Shown here in pieces: positions 31,659 through 36,852 of a DNA stretch of 39,075 nt. Below the pieces are notes generated by a model, which was given only the letters and a program-made list of their open reading frames with translations, was not told the origin of the DNA and ran no database searches. How positions within the stretch are numbered: the first letter of the stretch is position 1; each line of letters opens with the position of its first letter. This DNA comes from an uncultured Oscillospiraceae bacterium (GTDB lineage Bacteria > Bacillota > Clostridia > Oscillospirales > Oscillospiraceae). The position numbers and the translations under genes were made by a program. The DNA lies in assembly GCA_900754965.1 (NCBI GenBank), contig CAAEEO010000059.1:1-39075 (forward strand), written 5' to 3'.

Positions 31659-32164
31659 TGAGAGAAAAGACTGTGCGGAAATGGTTTTGGGTCTGGGATT
31701 ACGAGAAGGAGGAGCAGTGGCTGAATGCCATGGCCATGGAAGGGTGGACATTGGTTGGCGTAGGATTTTGCACCTATCGGTTCCGGGCCGATGTTCCGGG
31801 CGCGTATACCGTTCGGATGGAAATGCACCCACCGGAGGCGGAATACCTGCGCTTTATGGAGGAAACCGGTGCGGAGTATATCGGCCGGATAGGGCAATGG
31901 CTCTTTTTCCGCAAGAAAACAGAGGAAGGCGCCTTTGAGATTTTCTCAGATCTGGATTCCAGGATCAGCCATCTGGATCGGTGCGGAAAGGTGTTGACGG
32001 CGGTGGGGGCGGTGAATCTGGGAATCGGAGTGATAAGCGGGCTTGGTGCGGATACGTTCGGTTGGGTGAACCTGTTGTGCGCTGCGGCGGTGATGTATGG
32101 ATTGGGACGCATCCACGGAAAGAAGGAGACCCTGATGGATCGTCGGCGTCTGACGGAGACTTAA
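31658..32164 (+). CDS. Short DUF2812 membrane protein (module 2)
   Basis: 168 residues. The DUF2812 region (about 5-110: KWFWVWDYEKEEQWLNAMAMEGWTL, then YTVRMEM and EYLRFMEETGAEYIGRIGQWLFFRKK) is followed by two hydrophobic segments (VLTAVGAVNLGIGVISGL and VNLLCAAAVMYGLG) and a charged tail. It lacks the extra spans and soluble C-terminal domain of the DUF2812 protein at 16466. Coupled to PadR by a one-base overlap. Function unknown; the PadR link suggests an induced membrane response. Confidence 0.88.
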   Translation: MREKTVRKWFWVWDYEKEEQWLNAMAMEGWTLVGVGFCTYRFRADVPGAYTVRMEMHPPEAEYLRFMEETGAEYIGRIGQWLFFRKKTEEGAFEIFSDLDSRISHLDRCGKVLTAVGAVNLGIGVISGLGADTFGWVNLLCAAAVMYGLGRIHGKKETLMDRRRLTET

Positions 32165-32168
32165 TAGG

Positions 32169-32759
32169 ATGTGTGATGTTGTGGAGCCGATTGAAGTGGA
32201 GGTCATTCGTTCTCCCCGGCGTACCCTGTCCCTTCAGATTCGGGAGGATCTCCGGGTAATTGCCCGTGTGCCGGAGAGAATGACAGACCGGGAAGTGCAG
32301 CGTTTTTTGGAGGAGAAACGGGGCTGGATCGAATATCACCTGGGAAAAGCCCGGGCGCGCAAAGGGCGGGAAGAGCCGCCGCTGACCCCGGAGGAACTGG
32401 GGGCGCTGGCACAGGCGGCCAGGGAAGATTTGCCCCGGCGGGTGGCGCGGTATGCGCCGATCGTGGGCGTGACGGTGGGGAAGATCACCATCCGGGCGCA
32501 AAAGAGCCGATGGGGATCTTGCTCGGCCAAAGGCAACCTGAATTTCAACTGTCTGCTGATGCTCTGTCCCGAGCAGGTGCGGGATTATGTGGTGGTGCAT
32601 GAACTGTGTCACCGACTGGAACTGAACCATTCTCCGGCGTTTTGGGCGCAGGTGGAACGGGTAATGCCGGCGTACAAAGAGGCAACTGCCTGGCTGAAAG
32701 AACAGGGCGGTCAAATTATTCGGCGATTGAGGAGCTCTCCGCCGCCGGCAAAGGATTGA
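32169..32759 (+). CDS. YgjP-like zinc metallopeptidase domain protein
   Basis: 196-residue member of the YgjP/DUF45 (SprT-like) group. The zinc motif is complete: His144-Glu145-x2-His148 (HELCH) with His154 (NHSPAFW) as third ligand. The family signature KSRWGSCSAKGNLNFN precedes it. No signal peptide, so probably cytoplasmic. The substrate is unknown. It begins five bases after the DUF2812 stop with only a weak ribosome site (AATAGG against the ATG), so it is likely expressed by coupling to the PadR/DUF2812 operon, ending at the terminator at 32770. Confidence 0.93.
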   Translation: MCDVVEPIEVEVIRSPRRTLSLQIREDLRVIARVPERMTDREVQRFLEEKRGWIEYHLGKARARKGREEPPLTPEELGALAQAAREDLPRRVARYAPIVGVTVGKITIRAQKSRWGSCSAKGNLNFNCLLMLCPEQVRDYVVVHELCHRLELNHSPAFWAQVERVMPAYKEATAWLKEQGGQIIRRLRSSPPPAKD

Positions 32760-32769
32760 AGAAAGTATG

Positions 32770-32813
32770 ATCCTCGCAGGATATTCCAAACGGATTCCTG
32801 CGGGGATTTTTTT
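32770..32813 (+). terminator. Terminator of the PadR2-DUF2812-YgjP operon
   Basis: ATCCTCGCAGGA (32770-32781) pairs with TCCTGCGGGGAT (32796-32807) with one wobble pair, followed by seven T. The convergent PII-like gene stops 22 bases on. Confidence 0.92.
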
Positions 32814-32834
32814 GTGGGGGATGATCGTGTGGAA

Positions 32835-33503
32835 TCAGTCTTCCAACACACGCAGACCGGCCACAGCGGAAATGGGCAGAGAGAATGCAATGGCACCGGC
32901 GGGGGTGTTGGGGCCGCAGCGGTTGGCAATGGCCTGCATAATCCCTGCTTTTTCCGCGGCTTTGGACACGATGAGAATCAGTTCCTTTTCGTCTGCCAAA
33001 GACACGCCGAAGAATTTTTCTGCCCGGTTGGCGCCGGTGCCTTTTGCGTGGAGCACCGTTCCGCCGGCGGCACCGGCAGAGCGTGCTGCATTCATGACGG
33101 GGTCGGTATACCCCTCGTTGAGCACAGTTACGATCAGTTCATAATCAAAGCGCAGCTCCGGTACAGTGTTGTCCGGTGCGCTGTTGTTTGTCAGATATGC
33201 CAAGGTGCGTCCTCCTCCTACGCTTTTGATGGGCAAGGCCAGCATGATGCCGTTGCCGGGGATGTCAATGAATAGCTTGCGTTTGGCACTTTTGAGAATC
33301 TGCCGGGTCTGTTCCCCGTTGGCCACGGCACAGACGACTGCTTTTTCCGTGGCCTCCAGACCATATAGGGTCAGGGCCTCCCGGGTGGCGGTGCCCCGGC
33401 CTAAGAAGGTCAGAATCAGGGGAATCTTCTGGTGACAGAGCAGGGAAGTCATGTTATCCATCCGCGCTCGGTCTAAAATGGTCATCACAAAATTCAGTTC
33501 CAT
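32835..33503 (-). CDS. Tandem PII-like (GlnB-fold) signalling protein
   Basis: 222 residues made of two similar halves. In the first: FLGRGTATREALTLYGLEATEKAVVCAV (33-60) and MLALPIKSVGG (87-97). In the second: LHAKGTGANRAEKFFGVSLADEKELILIV (151-179) and AFSLPISAVAG (206-216). The offset is about 118 residues. Each half has the length and the beta-alpha-beta pattern of a PII-type protein, so the chain looks like a fused dimer. PII proteins bind nucleotides and control transporters; here the upstream gene in the operon is a DUF1538 membrane protein, the likely partner. Start ATG 33503 has GGGAGG inside the end of the preceding gene, one base apart from its stop. No characterised T-loop tyrosine was identified. 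Confidence 0.82.
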   Translation of the reverse strand: MELNFVMTILDRARMDNMTSLLCHQKIPLILTFLGRGTATREALTLYGLEATEKAVVCAVANGEQTRQILKSAKRKLFIDIPGNGIMLALPIKSVGGGRTLAYLTNNSAPDNTVPELRFDYELIVTVLNEGYTDPVMNAARSAGAAGGTVLHAKGTGANRAEKFFGVSLADEKELILIVSKAAEKAGIMQAIANRCGPNTPAGAIAFSLPISAVAGLRVLED

Positions 33504-33504
33504 G

Positions 33505-35034
33505 TTATGCCACCTCCCAAAGTTCGATGATATGGTCGTCTGCGGGCAGCGTTTCGGGCACGACTTTTGGCATGTTCCGCATTTTTACCACATAGATTGC
33601 GCCCATGATCTGAATGGTGATCAGCGGCGTCATGGCCACCATGGCTACCAGACCAAACGCATCCGTGAGGATATTTCCCCCCAGGGCCTGGCATGCACCC
33701 ATGGCGAAGGGCAGCATGAAGGTGGCAGTCATGGGGCCGGAGGCCACGCCGCCGGAGTCGAAGGCAATGGCTGTGAACATCGGCGGCACGAAGAAGGACA
33801 GTGCCAGGGCGAGAATGTATCCGGGCACCAGGAAACAGAGGATATCCCATCCGGTCAGAACCCGTACCATGGCCAGACCGTTGGCAACTGCAATGGCGAT
33901 TGAAAGACTCAGACCCATGGAACGGCTGGAAATGGCGCCGGCGCTGACTTCTTCCACCTGATGGGTCAGGGTGTGGACGGCCGGTTCTGCCCGGATGATG
34001 AACCACCCCATGAGCATGGACAGAGGGACCAAAAGGAACTTGCTCCAACCGGCGGCCATGGTCTGGCCCAGGACGGTGCCCAGCGGGGAAAATCCAACAT
34101 TCACCCCCGTGAGGAACAGCACCAGACCCACATAGGTGTATCCCAGACCGATGAGAATGCGCAGAAATGGAACTCTGTGCAGTTTCAGCGCAATCACCTG
34201 AAACAGCAGGAAAAATACGGCAATGGGGGACAGTGCCAGGGCTGTTTCCAGAAGATAGTGGGGCAGGGTGTGGAGATAGCTGCCGCTGATCTCCAGCGTG
34301 TTCAGATAGGTGCGGATCTGACTTTCGGCATAGGCGGAGGAATTGCTGTCCTGATAGATCAGCCCCAGGAGCATGACCGCCAGAATGGGGCCGATGGAGC
34401 ACAGCGCCACCAGACCAAAACTGTCTGCCTCGGCGTTTTTATCACTGCGGATAGCGGCTACGCCCACGCCCATAGACATGATGAAGGGGACAGTCATAGG
34501 GCCGGTGGTCACGCCGCCGGAGTCGAAGGCCACGCTGAGAAAATCCCGGTCGGACAGGGCAGCCAGCAGGAATACCAATCCGTAAAAGAACAGGAGCATC
34601 CACCGCAGCTGAATGCCGAACAGAATACGCAGCATACAAAACATCAGGAACATGCCCACCCCGGCACCCACAGTGAGGAGCAGTACGCCGGTCTGAATAT
34701 GGGGCACATTGTTGGCCAGTACTTGCAGGTCCGGTTCTGCGATGGTGATGGACAGCCCCAGCAGGAAACTGACGGACAAGATCAGCCACAGCTTTCTGGA
34801 ACGGGTCATTCGGGAACCGATGTAAGTACCGATCAGCGTCATGGATTTTTCTGAACCGACGGAAAACAGGCTCATCCCCAGAATCAGCAGCGCTGTGCCG
34901 ATGAGGAAAGAGAGCATCAGATCCGGTGTGACGGGAACCAGGAGAAAGCATACCGCCGCGACAATCCCTGCGATAGGCAGGACGGAACGGACGGATTCCC
35001 ATAGTTTTTCAAGCAAAAAAGAACGACTGATCAA
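33505..35034 (-). CDS. DUF1538 integral membrane protein (duplicated)
   Basis: 509-residue polytopic membrane protein with about 12 hydrophobic segments and an internal duplication: AFDSGGVTTGPMTVPF (169-184) recurs as AFDSGGVASGPMTATF (424-439), and AEPDLQVL near residue 100 recurs as AEPAVHTL near 350, an offset of about 250. The conserved DSGG..GPMT motifs lie in or beside membrane segments and look transport-related, but the DUF1538 substrate is not established. Start TTG 35034 has GGAGG six bases upstream and no ATG option fits. First gene of an operon with the PII-like protein; control of transport by PII is inferred. Confidence 0.9.
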   Translation of the reverse strand: MISRSFLLEKLWESVRSVLPIAGIVAAVCFLLVPVTPDLMLSFLIGTALLILGMSLFSVGSEKSMTLIGTYIGSRMTRSRKLWLILSVSFLLGLSITIAEPDLQVLANNVPHIQTGVLLLTVGAGVGMFLMFCMLRILFGIQLRWMLLFFYGLVFLLAALSDRDFLSVAFDSGGVTTGPMTVPFIMSMGVGVAAIRSDKNAEADSFGLVALCSIGPILAVMLLGLIYQDSNSSAYAESQIRTYLNTLEISGSYLHTLPHYLLETALALSPIAVFFLLFQVIALKLHRVPFLRILIGLGYTYVGLVLFLTGVNVGFSPLGTVLGQTMAAGWSKFLLVPLSMLMGWFIIRAEPAVHTLTHQVEEVSAGAISSRSMGLSLSIAIAVANGLAMVRVLTGWDILCFLVPGYILALALSFFVPPMFTAIAFDSGGVASGPMTATFMLPFAMGACQALGGNILTDAFGLVAMVAMTPLITIQIMGAIYVVKMRNMPKVVPETLPADDHIIELWEVA

Positions 35035-35066
35035 CGGTTACCTCCCTGTTTTCTGAAATTTTACTT

Positions 35067-35075
35067 ATTGTATCA
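35067..35075 (-). promoter_or_regulatory. Extended -10 promoter of the DUF1538-PII operon
   Basis: TGATACAAT read on the minus strand (35075-35067), an extended -10 with no clear -35 at the usual distance, 33 bases before the TTG start. Confidence 0.55.
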
Positions 35076-35148
35076 CAAATGAAAAGGCAAAACGTAAAGT
35101 TTTTTGAAAAAATGTACCGGAAAGAGGGGAAAATCTTACGAAATCTAC

Positions 35149-35177
35149 TTTATTTAGACATATTTTTCTGATACACT
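35149..35177 (+). promoter_or_regulatory. Extended -10 promoter of the TIM-barrel gene
   Basis: TGATACACT (35169-35177) with a poor -35 (TTTATT, 35149-35154). It diverges from the DUF1538 promoter; the AT-rich 70 bases between the two could hold a shared regulator site. Confidence 0.5.
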
Positions 35178-35219
35178 ACATCATAAGCTGAACTTAAATG
35201 TAGAATGGAGAGCATTTCT

Positions 35220-35897
35220 ATGTATACGAAGATGGAAAATGATCGGCCTCACCTCACCAGCCGGCTGCGCAATCATATCCTCAGCATTCCCAAAGAGGCC
35301 CTGGCAGCCAGCGGCATCGTCATCAACGGCCGTCGGGTGAAGTCTCTTGTATTTACCACGGATATTGCCATTATCCGAAACTGTGATGCAGATGCGGTGT
35401 TGGCGGTCTATCCTTTCACTCCGCAGCAGAGCATCAGTGAGGCGCTGCTGCAGCATTCCTCTTTGCCGGTATTCTGCGGCGTTGGCGGTGGGACGACCCA
35501 GGGGATGCGTACCACCATGTTGGCCTGGGATGCAGAGGCCCAGGGGGCTATGGCTGTGGTGGTCAATGCGCCGATGAGCAACGAGGACATTCGGCACATC
35601 GCCGGTGCCATCGATATTCCCATTGTGGTAACGGTGCTCAATGAGCATACCGATATTGCCTCCCGTCTGGAGGCCGGGGCCACGATTTTGAATGTTTCCG
35701 CTGCCGAACGGACGCCGGATGTGATTCGGGCAATCCGGAAACAATTCCCCCAAATTCCCATCATTGGTACCGGTGGTCCTACAGGAGAGTCTATCCGGAA
35801 AACGGTGGAGGCCGGGGCCAATGCCATCAGCTATACGCCCCCCAGCACCAAGACCCTGTTTTCTACCTTGATGGATGACTACCGCACCCGAGACTGA
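35220..35897 (+). CDS. TIM-barrel protein of unknown specificity
   Basis: 225 residues. The pattern of alternating strands and helices with a C-terminal phosphate-binding turn (IIGTGGPTGESIRKTVEAGANAISYTPP) resembles small (beta/alpha)8 enzymes such as indole-glycerol-phosphate synthase or KDPG-aldolase relatives. Other recurrent elements: LASGIVINGRR-like start of barrel, FCGVGGGTTQG, VVVNAPMSNEDI, VVTVLNEHTDIASRLEAGATILNVS. I do not recognise a defined family function; automatic annotation often labels such proteins simply hydrolase. Start ATG 35220 is seven bases after GGAGAG; the longer frame to 35205 lacks a site. Single gene, ending in the terminator at 35909. Confidence 0.75.
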   Translation: MYTKMENDRPHLTSRLRNHILSIPKEALAASGIVINGRRVKSLVFTTDIAIIRNCDADAVLAVYPFTPQQSISEALLQHSSLPVFCGVGGGTTQGMRTTMLAWDAEAQGAMAVVVNAPMSNEDIRHIAGAIDIPIVVTVLNEHTDIASRLEAGATILNVSAAERTPDVIRAIRKQFPQIPIIGTGGPTGESIRKTVEAGANAISYTPPSTKTLFSTLMDDYRTRD

Positions 35898-35908
35898 GAT
35901 TGAAAACG

Positions 35909-35950
35909 AAAACGGAGAGATGCAGAAAATCACTGCATCTCTCCGTTTTT
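35909..35950. terminator. Bidirectional terminator between TIM-barrel and CFI-box genes
   Basis: Perfect 17-bp stem (35909-35925 with 35933-35949) flanked by A-rich left and T-rich right sides, so it has a T-run on both strands. The minus-strand CFI-box gene's stop codon (35932-35930) lies in the loop, and its last codons lie in the stem. Confidence 0.93.
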
Positions 35951-36325
35951 TGCGTACGCTGGGTCCTGATAGGGAGTGTCAGATACTCCCGCCTGTTTCA
36001 GACGGAGGACAAAGGCGTCGAGCCATTTTCGGCAAATTGCCCTCAGCCGGGAGGAATCACCGAATCGGGTCACCAGTTTTGGGGACACGGCGTAATACCC
36101 GCGGATAAACAGCCGCCCCAGAGCGTGACGGCGCAGGGAAAAGTCCCGGAATCGGCGGAGTACCCATACCTGGGGACAGTCGTAGGAACCGTATACCGCC
36201 GTTGCCACATAGCAGCCCTCGGAATCGGTGTCGGTAAACAGGCTGGCATCCTTCCAGACCCGATTTTCCTCGTCATAGAATTCCTCCGGAGCAATATCAT
36301 CAAAATCCCAATCATCGCCGAACAT
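35930..36325 (-). CDS. CFI-box-CTERM domain protein
   Basis: 131-residue soluble protein. An acidic N-terminus (MFGDDWDFDDIAPEEFYDEENRVW) is followed by the CFI-box block CYVATAVYGSYDCPQVWVLRRFRD, then SLRRHALGRLFIRGYYAVSPKLV, and a basic C-terminal tail. The family is known only as a conserved C-terminal domain with no settled function. Start ATG 36325 is seven bases after AGGAGG; the frame upstream to 36367 has no site. The reading frame ends inside its own terminator hairpin. Confidence 0.85.
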   Translation of the reverse strand: MFGDDWDFDDIAPEEFYDEENRVWKDASLFTDTDSEGCYVATAVYGSYDCPQVWVLRRFRDFSLRRHALGRLFIRGYYAVSPKLVTRFGDSSRLRAICRKWLDAFVLRLKQAGVSDTPYQDPAYAKNGEMQ

Positions 36326-36357
36326 ATACGATCCCTCCTGCGTGAAGTGCTGATACC

Positions 36358-36386
36358 AATGTAGCATACATACGCGCGCTTTTCAA
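36358..36386 (-). promoter_or_regulatory. Promoter of the CFI-box gene
   Basis: Minus strand: TTGAAA (36386-36381), 17-base spacer, TACATT (36363-36358) with TGC before it. It starts five bases after the ArsR gene's terminator. Confidence 0.65.
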
Positions 36387-36420
36387 GAAAACTTCCTGCA
36401 CAGGAAAACTGTGCAGGAAG
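36387..36420 (-). terminator. Terminator of the arsR gene
   Basis: On the minus strand CTTCCTGCACAG (36420-36409) pairs with CTGTGCAGGAAG (36403-36392), followed by TTTTC. The plus-strand side has no T-run. Confidence 0.88.
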
Positions 36421-36432
36421 GGGGGCGTATAT

Positions 36433-36753
36433 TCAGGAGTGCAATAGGTCTTCCGGTTCCAGAATATGATCCAAGCCGGTTCTGAGGATGGTCTGAATGT
36501 GGTCGTCAATCAGGCGGTAGTAAATGCTCTTGCCGGAACGGCGGTTACCGACCACAGACATCTGCTTGAGAAAACGGAGCTGATGGGAGGCGGCAGAGGG
36601 GGTGATACCTACGGCCTCGGCAATGTCGCTGACGCACAGCTCCCCGTCCATCAGCTGAAACAGGACTTTCACTCGGGTGCAGTCGGAAAAGACAGTGTAA
36701 AAATCCGCTAATTTTTGCAGGACTTCCTCAGAGGGTTGCTCCCGTTTGTTCAT
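36433..36753 (-). CDS. ArsR/SmtB-family metal-sensing repressor with an alpha-5 zinc site
   Basis: 106-residue winged-helix repressor. HTH: ELCVSDIAEAVGITPSAASHQLRFLKQM with the wing SGKSIYYRLID. The C-terminal helix carries Asp83, His85, His96 and Glu99, the same spacing as the Zn-binding Asp104/His106/His117/Glu120 of SmtB, so a zinc (or cadmium/cobalt) sensor is likely. The CadC-type ELCVCD motif is only half present (Cys40, then Ser42). It follows the metal ATPase on the same strand, 100 bases downstream, but has its own promoter and terminator. No strong ribosome site precedes ATG 36753 (AAGAGG is about 18 bases away), so the start is less sure. Confidence 0.92.
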   Translation of the reverse strand: MNKREQPSEEVLQKLADFYTVFSDCTRVKVLFQLMDGELCVSDIAEAVGITPSAASHQLRFLKQMSVVGNRRSGKSIYYRLIDDHIQTILRTGLDHILEPEDLLHS

Positions 36754-36792
36754 TTCGTCGATGGGTATCGCCTCTTTTCGTGTGTTCTCTCT

Positions 36793-36821
36793 ATTTTATC
36801 AGTCATGGCTTGGGTTTGCAA
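36793..36821 (-). promoter_or_regulatory. Promoter of the arsR-family gene
   Basis: Minus strand: TTGCAA (36821-36816), 17-base spacer, TAAAAT (36798-36793) with TGA before it. An ArsR operator was not identified with confidence. Confidence 0.7.
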
Positions 36822-36852
36822 GGAAAAAGTCTGGCATCTGTGGAGCGGGCGG

